Positions 1 to 9,014 of a stretch of DNA of 37,955 nt are shown piece by piece. This DNA is from Candidatus Zixiibacteriota bacterium. Lineage in GTDB: Bacteria > RBG-13-66-14 > B26-G2 > WVWN01. The translations under genes and the position numbers were made by a program. A model generated the notes under the pieces. The model did not search any database. It had not been told where the DNA came from and saw only the letters and a list, made by a program, of their open reading frames with translations. The stretch lies in NCBI GenBank assembly GCA_011773985.1, contig WVWN01000078.1, positions 112,196 through 150,150 on the forward strand, read 5' to 3'. Within the stretch, counting starts at the first letter, position 1. Every line of letters starts with the position of its first letter.

Positions 1-318
1 CACGTTCAGCGTCCCGTTCATGTTCACGTCCCAGCAGCGCATCGGGTTCTGCTCGCCCACGGCGGAGAGGATGGCGGCCATATGGACGACGGCGTTGACG
101 TCGTACTTGTCGCACACCCAATCGAGCGTCTCGCGCTTGGCGACGTCGATGAACTCGAAGGGGCCGGACTCCTCCAGCTGTTTGGAGGGCTTGGTCTTGC
201 GGCCGGTGGCGACGACGTTGTCGGCGCCGTAGCGCTCGCGCAGCGCCAGCGCCAGCTCCGAGCCGATCTGGCCCACCGAGCCGGTGACGAGGATCTTTTT
301 GACGGGGGCTTTCGCCAT
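1..318 (-). CDS. tdh: L-threonine 3-dehydrogenase, NAD-epimerase type (3' end outside window)
   Basis: This is a short-chain/epimerase-family dehydrogenase that oxidises L-threonine to 2-amino-3-ketobutyrate with NAD. The first 106 residues are present: Lys-rich start, a Rossmann motif TGSVGQIGSEL near residues 12-22, then AVVHMAAILSAVGEQNP and WDVNMNGTLNV, a run I recognise from epimerase-type threonine dehydrogenases rather than the zinc MDR type. The ATG at 318 is preceded by a purine-rich GAGAGAGG. The gene runs off the left edge, so the catalytic Tyr-Lys region is not seen. Its product is the substrate of the Kbl enzyme encoded at 4244-5491, so the two make a threonine-to-glycine pathway although they lie on opposite strands. 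A generic NAD-dependent epimerase is the alternative. Confidence 0.85.
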   Translation of the reverse strand, partial: MAKAPVKKILVTGSVGQIGSELALALRERYGADNVVATGRKTKPSKQLEESGPFEFIDVAKRETLDWVCDKYDVNAVVHMAAILSAVGEQNPMRCWDVNMNGTLNV

Positions 319-377
319 GGCAAACGACCTCTCTCGGGGGAGTTTAAAGAGTATTGCGTCGCGTTATTCGGGCCGCA

Positions 378-406
378 AATATACTACGCCTTCGTGGCGA
401 AGGCAA
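378..406 (-). promoter_or_regulatory. Putative sigma70-type promoter for tdh
   Basis: On the minus strand TTGCCT (401-406) and TATATT (378-383) are separated by 17 bases, about 60 bases before the tdh ATG. The -35 box matches 4 of 6 consensus positions and the -10 box 5 of 6. Confidence 0.45.
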
Positions 407-446
407 GGGTAATATTCCCGCCGGCCTCCGGTCGCCGCCAAAGTTA

Positions 447-470
447 AACGCCCCTCATGCGAGGGGCGTT
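447..470 (-). terminator. Hairpin terminator after the 493-1146 gene
   Basis: AACGCCCCTC pairs perfectly with GAGGGGCGTT across a 4-base ATGC loop. It lies 22 bases past the stop of the secreted-protein gene and is followed on the minus strand by only three T. The plus-strand side has four T, so it may work both ways. The same stem recurs after most genes of this family. Confidence 0.7.
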
Positions 471-492
471 TTGAGGCGTAGGGTTGCGTTTA

Positions 493-1146
493 TCACCTTA
501 AGAGGGTCTTGACGCGCCCTAAGCTCGTCACGTAGACGGCCGGCATGGTCCCGAGCGTCAGGCGGATGTACTGCGCCTCCATCGTGTAAACGATTCCCCT
601 GGTAGCGGTAGAGGTGTACGAGTAGCAACGGCGGGACGCGCCGCTGGCCCGGTAGCAGAAGACGTCGCGGCCGTTATCGCCGTTCCAGACGACCTCCATT
701 AACAAATTGTCTCTGTTATTGTAATTAAACACGTTCGGCTTGATATGGGTGTCTATCCAACCGGACCCGCTGAGGGTTTGGGTTCCGCTGAAAACTTCGG
801 CCGGCGTATTGCCGGTGTAGTTATTGGCAAAAGTAGCCTCGAGTACGGTTTTCGTTGAGTGGCATAAGAGGATCTTACAGTTGTTGAAGGACGCAGGAAA
901 GCTGCCGGAATAGTAATAGAACTCGATCATGTTGACGTAACCGGCGTAGTTTATGGCACTCTGGAGCCAAAGGCACTGGAACCTTATACCGTCGCCGAGG
1001 CCGCCTCTCCACGGAACGCGATTGGGGTCGGACCGAGTCTCGACTTCGACTACCTTCCCGGAATCTCCGGCCGCGGCGTGTGTTACTTTGGGTCCTAAAG
1101 TAGTTGTAAACGCAAGCGCCGTTATCGCAAATACTACCTTTTTCAC
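493..1146 (-). CDS. Secreted beta-rich protein with SLGRVK C-terminal tail (copy A)
   Basis: The protein has 217 residues. A signal peptide (MKKVV, hydrophobic to about residue 23, cut probably after THA) leads a domain with RFQCLW, YAGYVN, LLCHST, NNYTGNTP and YNNRDNLLMEVVWNGDNG, and it ends TSLGRVKTLLR. I know no named family for it. The pattern of strands and the YNN-x-DNLL-x-E-x-x-W motif resemble N-terminal jelly-roll-like domains of Bacteroidota exported proteins. Cys pairs (CLW, NNC/LLC, FC/RC) could form disulfides outside the cytoplasm. The start is GTG at 1144-1146, preceded by TGGAGG. It belongs to subfamily 1 with the copies at 1334, 5717 and 7282. Export is well supported; function is unknown. 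Confidence 0.85.
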   Translation of the reverse strand: MKKVVFAITALAFTTTLGPKVTHAAAGDSGKVVEVETRSDPNRVPWRGGLGDGIRFQCLWLQSAINYAGYVNMIEFYYYSGSFPASFNNCKILLCHSTKTVLEATFANNYTGNTPAEVFSGTQTLSGSGWIDTHIKPNVFNYNNRDNLLMEVVWNGDNGRDVFCYRASGASRRCYSYTSTATRGIVYTMEAQYIRLTLGTMPAVYVTSLGRVKTLLR

Positions 1147-1289
1147 GCTACGGCCTCCAGTTAATGTAGTCCCGAAGATTTTGTCGTTGTTCCTATTAAC
1201 ACGAAGAGAGGAGTATCACAACAGCTATATATTCTGTAACATTAATAAATACGGGTTAGGCCGAGGCGCGAGGGCGTTTGTTAGTAATA

Positions 1290-1321
1290 ACGCCCGGCCT
1301 CCGAGGGACGTTTTCGGGCGT
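1290..1321 (-). terminator. Degenerate hairpin after the 1334-1969 gene
   Basis: ACGCCCG (1290-1296) pairs with CGGGCGT (1315-1321) around an 18-base loop. It sits where the sister genes carry their perfect AACGCCCCTC hairpin and looks like a decayed version. Termination is uncertain. Confidence 0.35.
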
Positions 1322-1333
1322 GGCAGAGCGGCG

Positions 1334-1969
1334 CTAGCGAAATAGGGCCCGGACGCGGCCCAGGCTCGTAGGCTCGAGGCCGGCCATCGTCCCGATGGTC
1401 AGCCGGACGCGCTGGCCGTTGTTGTAGACGGTCCCTTGGGAGGCGTTGTAGTCGTACGCGTAGCAGCGGCTGTAGGGCTGGCTCGAGCGCCAGCACGGCA
1501 CGTCGTGGCCTTCGTCGCCGCTCCACCGGATCTCCATCAGCAAGTTATCGCTATTATTGTATTTGAAGGTATCGGGGTTGATACGGAGGTCGTACCAACC
1601 CGTTCCGTTCAAGCCGAAGCTCCGCATGTGTAGGACTTCGACGGGCGTATAACCGGTGTAATTGTTGTTAAACGTAGCCTCGAGCGCGACTTTCTTCGTG
1701 TGGCACAGCAATACGAGGACGCCGAGAAATCTCCCGCTGGCCGAGTTGGATTTCTCGAATTCGACGGCGTTGACGTAACCGGCGTAGTTGATGTCGCGTT
1801 GGAACCACAGGCACTGGAACCTCATGGCGTTACCCGAGGCGCCGCGCCAGGGGGCGACGTTAGCCGCGGCGCGCGCCCCTACGACGACGACTTTGCCGGA
1901 TGCGTACGCGGTGCCTGCCAGCGCCGCGGCCGCGACTACGGTCGTCGTTAAGGTCATGACTTTTTTCAT
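1334..1969 (-). CDS. Secreted beta-rich protein with SLGRVR C-terminal tail (copy B)
   Basis: The protein has 211 residues. The signal peptide (MKKVM, Ala/Thr-rich core, likely cut after AYA) precedes the shared domain: PWRG near residue 41, MRFQCLWFQ, INYAGYVN, LLCHTKK, NNNYTGYTPVEV, YNNSDNLLMEIRWSGDEG. It ends EPTSLGRVRALFR, with Arg where most copies have Lys. It is the closest relative of copy A (493-1146), in the same orientation, 187 bases away. The ATG at 1969 follows AAAAAGGGG. Four late cysteines (PCW, RCY and the earlier two) match those of copy A. Function is unknown; export is predicted from the signal peptide. Confidence 0.85.
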   Translation of the reverse strand: MKKVMTLTTTVVAAAALAGTAYASGKVVVVGARAAANVAPWRGASGNAMRFQCLWFQRDINYAGYVNAVEFEKSNSASGRFLGVLVLLCHTKKVALEATFNNNYTGYTPVEVLHMRSFGLNGTGWYDLRINPDTFKYNNSDNLLMEIRWSGDEGHDVPCWRSSQPYSRCYAYDYNASQGTVYNNGQRVRLTIGTMAGLEPTSLGRVRALFR

Positions 1970-2113
1970 AACGATACCCCTTTTTAAGTTTGATCGGTCT
2001 GATCCTCCTCGCGAACTTTATAACATCCCAATTCCCATTTTTCAACGAGAACTTGGAGTGGAAATTACCGGATTGAAGATTCCACCGTTGCCGTCCCGTT
2101 TACAAAATCGCTC

Positions 2114-2142
2114 TTGACCTCGCGCCGCGGCCGTTGTAAAAT
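2114..2142 (+). promoter_or_regulatory. Sigma70-type promoter for the acsA-acp-kbl cassette
   Basis: TTGACC (2114-2119) and TAAAAT (2137-2142) are spaced by 17 bases, matching 5 of 6 consensus positions each. Transcription would begin near 2149, leaving a leader of about 74 bases before the chosen start at 2223. Confidence 0.65.
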
Positions 2143-2222
2143 ACGCGTCCGTCCGAAACGCCCCGCGAATGGCATCGCCGCATTTCGAAAAAACCCCATG
2201 GCTCAAGGAGCACGCTACGCCT

Positions 2223-3923
<1,701 letters not shown>

Positions 3924-3950
3924 TAGTAATTTATGCTAAAGGAGAAGCGT

Positions 3951-4205
3951 ATGGCCGACGAACTCAAAGATAAGATCCGCGAATACGTCGTCGACGAGTA
4001 CGTTGAGGAAGGGGAAGACATAGAGGTCAAGGACGACACCCCCCTCATCTCGGGCGGCCTCGTCGACTCGTTCTCGATGGTCTCGCTCAAGCTCTTCCTC
4101 GAGACGGAATACAGCATCAAGATCCCGGACGAGAGGGCGACGGCGGAAGCTTTCGATACGGTGAACGCGATAGCCGCGCTGGTCCGCGAGTACGCGGACG
4201 CGTAA
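3951..4205 (+). CDS. Acyl carrier protein
   Basis: This 84-residue acidic four-helix carrier protein has a phosphopantetheine site at Ser40 in GGLVDSFSM (the usual DSL is DSF here). The third helix region reads YSIKIPDERATAEAFDTVNAI. It would hold an acyl group on a phosphopantetheine arm, so it needs a PPTase from elsewhere. The start at 3951 is chosen because AAAGGAG lies 6 bases upstream; an earlier ATG at 3933 has none. It is not the fatty-acid ACP context (no fab genes nearby). It sits between an acyl-activating enzyme and an alpha-oxoamine synthase, as in small specialised acyl-transfer cassettes. Which acyl group it carries is not known. Confidence 0.85.
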   Translation: MADELKDKIREYVVDEYVEEGEDIEVKDDTPLISGGLVDSFSMVSLKLFLETEYSIKIPDERATAEAFDTVNAIAALVREYADA

Positions 4206-4243
4206 CGAGTAGGCGCCGGGGATTTCGGAGTTAGGAGGATAAA

Positions 4244-5491
4244 ATGGTTTACGGAACCGCCGCCCGCGAGTTCTACCAAAACGAGCTGGTCGGGATTCGC
4301 AACGACGGCCTATTCAAAGAAGAACGCTACATCGTAACGCCCCAGGGCGCGGACATCGAGGTGGAGTTCCCGGAGGGCGCGCCGGTCAAGAAGGTCATCA
4401 ACATGTGCGCCAACAACTACCTCGGCCTCTCCAGCCACCCGGACGTCGTGAAAGCCGCCCACGACGGCTTGAAGGCCAAGGGCTACGGCATGTCGTCGGT
4501 CCGCTTCATATGCGGGACGCAGGACGCCCACCGCGAGCTCGAGCGCAAATTGACCGCGTTCTTAGGTACGGAGGACACGCTTTTATTCGCTTCCTGTATG
4601 GACGCCAACGCCGCCGTCTTCGAGGTCACGCTCGGGCCGGAGGACGTCGTCATCGCCGACCGGCTGGTCCACGCCTCAGTCATCGACGGCATCAAGCTCT
4701 GCGACGCGCAATACGATTCCTACAAACATATGGACATGAAGCACCTGGAGAAGAAGCTCCAGCAGTTCGCCGACAAGCGGTTCCGCATGGTCGCCACGGA
4801 CGGCGTCTTCTCCATGGACGGCGACATTGCGCCGCTGGACGAGATCTGCGAGCTGGCCGACAAGTACGACGCGATGGTGCTCGTGGACGACTCACACGCC
4901 TCGGGCTTTATGGGCAAGACCGGCCGCGGCACGCACGAGCACTGCGGCGTCGTGGGCCGCGTCGACGTTATAACCACGACGATGGGCAAGGCGTTGGGCG
5001 GCGCGTCCGGCGGCTGCATCAGCGGCCGCGCCGAGCTCGTCGAGCTATGCCGCCAGCGCGCGCGGCCCTACCTTTTCTCCAACACCGTCGCCCCCGTCGT
5101 CGTCACCGCCTCGCTCAAGGTGATGGACATAATCTCCGAGACGACCGAGCGCCGCGATAAGCTCGAGCAGAACACGCTGTATTTCCGCGAGCAGATGACC
5201 GCGGCCGGCTTCGACATCCGCCCGGGCGTCCACCCCATCGTCCCCATCATGCTCTACAACGCCCAGCTCGCGCAGGACGTCGCCCGCGACCTCTACGAGG
5301 AGGGCATCTACGTCATCGGCTTCTTCTTCCCGGTGGTGCCGAAGGGGCAGGCGCGCATCCGCGTCCAGCTCTCCGCGGCCCACGAGAAAGAGCACATCGA
5401 CAAGGCGATCGCGGCCTTCAAGAAGATCGGCGAGAAATACGGCATCCTGGGCCTGGGCAAGAAAGAGATTATAGACAAGTACGGGATGTAG
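4244..5491 (+). CDS. kbl: 2-amino-3-ketobutyrate CoA ligase (glycine C-acetyltransferase)
   Basis: This PLP enzyme splits 2-amino-3-ketobutyrate with CoA into glycine and acetyl-CoA. The 415-residue protein follows E. coli Kbl along its whole length: GLFKEERYI, CANNYLGLSSHP, SSVRFICGTQD, ATDGVFSMDGDIAPL, VDDSHASGF, PLP lysine about 249 in TMGKALGGASGG, RPYLFSN, GFFFPVVPKGQARIR. AGGAGG lies 5 bases before the ATG. It is the last gene of the cassette with acsA and the carrier protein, and partner of the tdh gene at the left edge. Other alpha-oxoamine synthases (for example acyl-ACP-using serine palmitoyltransferases) share the fold, but overall similarity is clearly to Kbl. The adjacent carrier protein leaves an ACP-linked role open. 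Confidence 0.9.
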   Translation: MVYGTAAREFYQNELVGIRNDGLFKEERYIVTPQGADIEVEFPEGAPVKKVINMCANNYLGLSSHPDVVKAAHDGLKAKGYGMSSVRFICGTQDAHRELERKLTAFLGTEDTLLFASCMDANAAVFEVTLGPEDVVIADRLVHASVIDGIKLCDAQYDSYKHMDMKHLEKKLQQFADKRFRMVATDGVFSMDGDIAPLDEICELADKYDAMVLVDDSHASGFMGKTGRGTHEHCGVVGRVDVITTTMGKALGGASGGCISGRAELVELCRQRARPYLFSNTVAPVVVTASLKVMDIISETTERRDKLEQNTLYFREQMTAAGFDIRPGVHPIVPIMLYNAQLAQDVARDLYEEGIYVIGFFFPVVPKGQARIRVQLSAAHEKEHIDKAIAAFKKIGEKYGILGLGKKEIIDKYGM

Positions 5492-5512
5492 AGCCCGGAT
5501 TTGTATAAACAA

Positions 5513-5543
5513 AGAAGGCGGCCCGGCGAGGCCGCTTCTTTTT
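5513..5543 (+). terminator. Rho-independent terminator after kbl
   Basis: AGAAGGCGGCC (5513-5523) pairs with GGCCGCTTCT (5530-5539) with one bulged G and a 6-base loop, followed by a run of T. It lies 21 bases past the kbl stop. Confidence 0.85.
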
Positions 5544-5614
5544 CGTCCAAGGCTTGGTTTGAAGAAAACGGGCCGTTATCGGCTCGAGCGGGGAGGGTTA
5601 CCGCTTAAAAAGAC

Positions 5615-5644
5615 TTGACGATACGCTTAATGTAATATTATATT
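5615..5644 (+). promoter_or_regulatory. Promoter for the secreted protein at 5717
   Basis: TTGACG (5615-5620) and TATATT (5639-5644) are spaced by 18 bases, each matching 5 of 6 consensus positions. The leader to the ATG is about 66 bases. The rest of the 5492-5716 gap holds the kbl terminator and nothing else I can identify. Confidence 0.6.
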
Positions 5645-5716
5645 AAACGGGATTGGGACGGTAAGAGTTCAGGGCAGAGTTTTATTGAGCCGATTAACCA
5701 AAAGGAGGAATAGCTA

Positions 5717-6358
5717 ATGAGACGATTGGGAATATGTATTTTGGTCGTAGCCTTGACGCTGGGGGTCGTAGCGTCGGCGCTGGCGACCGGCAAGCAGATT
5801 GTCTGCTATTCCGCGCACGCCTCTAACCTCTGTCCGTTCTGGGGCGAATATTACAGCGGAATGCGGTTCCAGACCAGCATCGAGCAGTCGCGTATAAGGT
5901 ACGGCGGCGCCATCAACGAGGTGGAATTCTACAACATACACGGCGCCAACGGCCGGTACAATAACTACGTCGTTCACCTTTGCCACACCGACCGTGCGTC
6001 CCTCTCCACGACTTTCGGCGTTAACTACTACGGAACGCCGGTCCAGGTGGCTAAATGGGCCGCTTTTGCCATCCCGGGGGCCCGAGGCTGGTTCGGCCTT
6101 AAAATGACGCGTCGTTTCACGTACGATAACGTACGGCACCTCCTCATCGAGATCCGTTGGGAAGGCGACAACGGCGTGAGCGTACCCATCTTCACGAACA
6201 ACCCGTTGTCGGGTTACCGCCGGATTTGGGCGGTTAACAACCCGAACGCGCCGACGGGCCGCGGCGACGGCCGCGCGTACTACACCCGCCTGAACTTCGG
6301 TGCCTACGTCGCTTGTGAGCCCACCAGTTTAGGCCGCGTGAAGGCCCTGTACCAATAG
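5717..6358 (+). CDS. Secreted beta-rich protein with SLGRVK C-terminal tail (copy C)
   Basis: The protein has 213 residues and is the only main-array copy on the plus strand. The signal peptide (MRRLGICILVV to about residue 24, SALA) is followed by CPFWGEY, MRFQTSIEQ, YGGAINEVEF, HLCHTDR, NYYGTPVQV and LLIEIRWEGDNG. It ends EPTSLGRVKALYQ. The DNLL core reads VRHLL here, and the last residue is Gln, so the final position of the tail is tolerant. AGGAGG lies 8 bases before the ATG. It has its own promoter and terminator, and its opposite orientation shows that these units are transcribed independently. Function is unknown. Confidence 0.85.
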   Translation: MRRLGICILVVALTLGVVASALATGKQIVCYSAHASNLCPFWGEYYSGMRFQTSIEQSRIRYGGAINEVEFYNIHGANGRYNNYVVHLCHTDRASLSTTFGVNYYGTPVQVAKWAAFAIPGARGWFGLKMTRRFTYDNVRHLLIEIRWEGDNGVSVPIFTNNPLSGYRRIWAVNNPNAPTGRGDGRAYYTRLNFGAYVACEPTSLGRVKALYQ

Positions 6359-6375
6359 CTTTAGCCCAGTTTTGC

Positions 6376-6405
6376 AAAAACCCCGGCCCCCGCGGCGGGG
6401 TTTTT
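6376..6405 (+). terminator. Terminator after the 5717-6358 gene
   Basis: AAAAACCCCG (6376-6385) pairs with CGGGGTTTTT (6396-6405) around a GC-rich loop. The symmetric A and T runs allow termination from both directions between two convergent genes. Confidence 0.85.
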
Positions 6406-6426
6406 ATTTTGCCCAAGTTGTTGAAG

Positions 6427-6454
6427 GAAAAACGCCCCTCGCTCGAGGGGCGTT
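6427..6454 (-). terminator. Family hairpin terminator after the 6480-7127 gene
   Basis: AACGCCCCTC (6431-6440) pairs with GAGGGGCGTT (6445-6454); the stem can extend one more base pair. It is followed on the minus strand by TTTTT-type sequence. It is the same stem as after other family members. Confidence 0.8.
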
Positions 6455-6479
6455 CGTACGTTGGCACTTTTTCGCGTCA

Positions 6480-7127
6480 TTAGCGGAACAACGACTTGAC
6501 CCGGCCCAGGCTCGTAGCGGCGACGCCGACGTAACCGATGGTGATGCGGCCGTAGTGGTGGTAACTGGCCTGAACGGAACCGGTAGTCGCGGTCTTCGAC
6601 GACGTGTTCCATATGCGGCCCGGGAAGGGCGGCGAGCCGCTGTTGCGGACCTTCATCGAGTTCGTACGGCCGGAGCCGCCTTGCCACGAGACTTCCATGA
6701 GGAGGTTGTCTTTGTTGTTGTAGTTGAAATTCTTGGGTTCGACGATGGTGACCCACGTGTTTACGGGGTATCCGGACAGAGTGTACGTGCCTTTGAATAC
6801 GTTGACGGGGGTATTGCCGCCGTAGTTTGTGGCGAAGGTAGACGTCAAGGCCTTGACGTTAGTGTGGCAGAGGAGTATATCGCAGTTGCTATACGAGCCG
6901 CCGTTGGTGTTGTTCCAAGTCTGCCACTCGATTTTGATTACCGGCCCGGCCTCGCCCAACTCGCTCTGGAACCACATCGTCTGCCACCTGAACGCGGGGT
7001 AAATACCCCAGAAAGGGTAGGTGTTGTTGCTGTTGGGCGTACCGCCGCCGACGATGTGCACGCCGGTGGCCGCCGCGTTAGACGCCGCGATCAAAAACGT
7101 CAACGTTAAAAACACACATCTCTTCAC
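6480..7127 (-). CDS. Secreted beta-rich protein with SLGRVK C-terminal tail (copy D)
   Basis: The protein has 215 residues and belongs to subfamily 2 (with the copies at 8204, 9015 and 9890). The signal peptide (MKRCVFLTLTF, cut near AAA/TG) is followed by VHIVGGGTPNSNNTYPFWG, FRWQTMWFQSELGEAGPV, ILLCHTN, NYGGNTPVNVFKGTY, YNNKDNLLMEVSWQGGSG and PPFPGRIWN. It ends ATSLGRVKSLFR. The start is GTG (7125-7127) with AAGGAGG 7 bases upstream. Its N-terminal third is almost identical to the 9015 copy, while its C-terminal half is closest to the 9890 copy. No enzyme motif is visible. A role as an exported structural or adhesive protein is a guess. Confidence 0.85.
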   Translation of the reverse strand: MKRCVFLTLTFLIAASNAAATGVHIVGGGTPNSNNTYPFWGIYPAFRWQTMWFQSELGEAGPVIKIEWQTWNNTNGGSYSNCDILLCHTNVKALTSTFATNYGGNTPVNVFKGTYTLSGYPVNTWVTIVEPKNFNYNNKDNLLMEVSWQGGSGRTNSMKVRNSGSPPFPGRIWNTSSKTATTGSVQASYHHYGRITIGYVGVAATSLGRVKSLFR

Positions 7128-7231
7128 GATACTACCTCCTTAAAAATAACCGACGCCGTTCGTTTTGATTTACTTTATACAAACATAAAATCGAGATTAT
7201 TGCAAACGAAATCGGCCGCGCATCCACGGTG
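7128..7231 (-). repeat. Upstream region duplicated at 10541-10645
   Basis: The leader and promoter region of the 6480 gene is closely matched, with few changes, by the region upstream of the 9890 gene. Both read AAGGAGGTAGTATC before the GTG, have TATAAAGTAAAT further up and TTGCAA about 20 bases above that, a somewhat long promoter spacing. The matching continues into the neighbouring terminator, so gene plus upstream flank was copied as one block of about 0.8 kb. Confidence 0.75.
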
Positions 7232-7258
7232 AAAAACGCCCCTCGCTCGAGGGGCGTT
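7232..7258 (-). terminator. Family hairpin terminator after the 7282-7923 gene
   Basis: AACGCCCCTC (7235-7244) pairs with GAGGGGCGTT (7249-7258), followed on the minus strand by five T. This element and the following gene tail are about 92 percent identical over 100 bases to 8965-9064 by my hand alignment. Confidence 0.85.
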
Positions 7259-7281
7259 TCGTGGTAGAGAAAATTCGGTTA

Positions 7282-7923
7282 TTATTCGTAGAGGGCCTTG
7301 ACGCGGCCCAGGGACGTGGGCGCAACGCCCGTGGCGTTGGCGATGGTCATACGTAAGCGTTGGAGTTGGTTGAAGATGCTCCCGGTAGTAGCGGTATCGC
7401 TGTTGGCCCACATGCGCTTCTGCGTGCCGTCGGCGCGGTAGCAGGCGCACGCGGTACCGCTGTCGCCCCGCCACCGGATCTCCATCAACAAGTTGCGGGT
7501 ATTGTCGTAACTGAATTCGTTCGGCGTTATACCCGTATTCCACCATTGCCCGGTGGTGCCGGTAACGGTTAGGCTACTGGCGTTAAGGACTTGAACCGGC
7601 GTGCCCGAGTAGTTGTTGTTGAAAGTCCTGTCGAGTGCCGTTCTGGTCGAATGGCAGAAGTAAATACGGACGTTGTTAAACGTACCTCTGGCGGTACTCG
7701 AGCGCTCCCACTCGATCTTGTTGATGTAGCCGCCCCGGACGAAGCCGAGGTCGGCTTTCGTCCACAGAACCATGAAGCGCATCGCGTTGAAGCTACTGCC
7801 CCACCATGGGCTGACGTTGCTTGACGACCGGTTGCCGATGATTCGTACTTCGTCGCCCCATACGGTAGCCGCCGCGGCTGTTAAGCACAACGACGCTACC
7901 ATTAAGAGTTTCACGTTCTTCAT
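7282..7923 (-). CDS. Secreted beta-rich protein with SLGRVK C-terminal tail (copy E)
   Basis: The protein has 213 residues. The signal peptide (MKNVKLLMVASLC, cut near VWG/DE) is followed by NVSPWWGSSFNAMRFMVLW, GGYINKIEWE, IYFCHSTR, NNNYSGTPVQV, YDNTRNLLMEIRWRGDSG and ACACYRADG. It ends VAPTSLGRVKALYE. The body belongs to subfamily 1, but the last codons and the terminator match those of the 9015 gene, a subfamily 2 member, so this is a mosaic. The ATG at 7923 is preceded by AAGGAGG. The last residue is Glu, the only acidic end in the set. The 280-base upstream gap to 8203 holds an AT-rich promoter region, a 10-codon ORF with a ribosome site (8094-8126) and the next terminator. Confidence 0.85.
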   Translation of the reverse strand: MKNVKLLMVASLCLTAAAATVWGDEVRIIGNRSSSNVSPWWGSSFNAMRFMVLWTKADLGFVRGGYINKIEWERSSTARGTFNNVRIYFCHSTRTALDRTFNNNYSGTPVQVLNASSLTVTGTTGQWWNTGITPNEFSYDNTRNLLMEIRWRGDSGTACACYRADGTQKRMWANSDTATTGSIFNQLQRLRMTIANATGVAPTSLGRVKALYE

Positions 7924-8155
7924 TTGGTCCTCCTTATGGATACGGGGTGAGAGGGATTATTATCATTCTAATTATTATAACATATATGAGCGAAAAAGTC
8001 CCTTATTTTTATCGCCCAGGTCCGGATACCTTGTGCGAGCTGATATAAAATGTTAGGCGGGGGGTATACTATTTAAGGAGTAACGCGTCCGGGATGGCGA
8101 GACTCATTTTTTTAGATAATCTTTAAAACCTTGGGTTGGCCGAACTAAAGGAAAG

Positions 8156-8177
8156 ACGCCCCTCTCGCGAGGGGCGT
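8156..8177 (-). terminator. Family hairpin terminator after the 8204-8839 gene
   Basis: ACGCCCCTC (8156-8164) pairs with GAGGGGCGT (8169-8177) across a TCGC loop, 26 bases past the stop. The following minus-strand sequence is CTTTCC, a weak T run. Confidence 0.7.
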
Positions 8178-8203
8178 TCTTAGGGTGTGCGGTTTTTCGC
8201 CTG

Positions 8204-8839
8204 CTAGCGGAACATCGACTTGACGCGGCCCAGGCTCGTGGGCGCGACGCCCGAGGGGCCGATGGTGATGCGGGCGATTTGGCCGCGGTTGGCAATGACT
8301 TTGCCCGTGGTGGGGTTGGGTTCGATGCTAAATACCCAGCCCGATTGCCCCGACAACGATTGCCACATGGCGTTTGCTGAGCCCGAAGCGCCTACCCAAA
8401 CCACTTCTATGAGTAGGTTATCCTTATTGTTAAAGGTGAAGTTGGTCGGGTCGACCACCGTCCACCACTGGTTCGGGGCCAAAGGGGGGAGTTTAAAGGT
8501 GCCGCTGAATACCACGACGGGCGTTTTACCCGAGTAGTTATTCGCGTAGTTGCTTGTGATCGTGGAGAGCGACGTGTGGCACAGTAGTATTTTGCAATTA
8601 TTAAAAGTAGCAGCCTTTCCTGAATTCGTCCATTTCTGCCACTCGATCTTGGTAACCGCGCCCGGTTCGTTGATCTCCGATTGTTTCCAGATGATCTGCC
8701 ACCGCATCTGCGCATATATTCCCCAGAAGGGTATCGTGTTGTTCGTGGTCCTGCTGCCGCCGACTTCGTGGACGCCGGCGACCGCGACCGTTGACCCGGC
8801 GAGGGCCAGCGCCAGCGTTAACAGCACGTATTTCTTCAC
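8204..8839 (-). CDS. Secreted beta-rich protein with SLGRVK C-terminal tail (copy F)
   Basis: The protein has 211 residues, subfamily 2. The signal peptide (MKKYVLLTLALAL, cut near AVA/GV) is followed by IPFWGIYAQMRWQIIWKQSEINEPGAV, ILLCHTS, NNYSGKTPVVVFSGTF, NQWWTVVDPTNFTFNN and DNLLIEVVWVGASG. It ends SGVAPTSLGRVKSMFR. The segment from PTNFTFNN to the tail is nearly that of the 9015 copy, while the first half has diverged. The start is GTG (8837-8839) with AAGGAGG upstream. Unlike subfamily 1 it lacks the late cysteine cluster. Function is unknown. Confidence 0.85.
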   Translation of the reverse strand: MKKYVLLTLALALAGSTVAVAGVHEVGGSRTTNNTIPFWGIYAQMRWQIIWKQSEINEPGAVTKIEWQKWTNSGKAATFNNCKILLCHTSLSTITSNYANNYSGKTPVVVFSGTFKLPPLAPNQWWTVVDPTNFTFNNKDNLLIEVVWVGASGSANAMWQSLSGQSGWVFSIEPNPTTGKVIANRGQIARITIGPSGVAPTSLGRVKSMFR

Positions 8840-8964
8840 GATGCGACCTCCTTAGAATTAACGGAACGATTCTAAACGTATTTTGCGTTGTATTAGAGCA
8901 TAGAATTTATGATAGTGCAACTAAAATCCGCGGGGGAGCTACGGGGGCCGAAAATAAGTAATGC

Positions 8965-8991
8965 AAAAACGCCCCTCGCTTGAGGGGCGTT
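8965..8991 (-). terminator. Family hairpin terminator after the 9015-9671 gene
   Basis: AACGCCCCTC (8968-8977) pairs with GAGGGGCGTT (8982-8991) across GCTT, followed on the minus strand by five T. Confidence 0.85.
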
Positions 8992-9014
8992 TCGTGGTCG
9001 AGAAAATTCGGTAA

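Noticed and set aside
2169-2222. Longer acsA start at ATG 2169
   Set aside because: It lies 20 bases from the predicted transcript start with no ribosome site, and the added 18 residues do not resemble AcsA.
6372-7109. 245-residue plus-strand ORF
   Set aside because: It is antisense to the secreted protein at 6480-7127, which has signal peptide, ribosome site and conserved tail.
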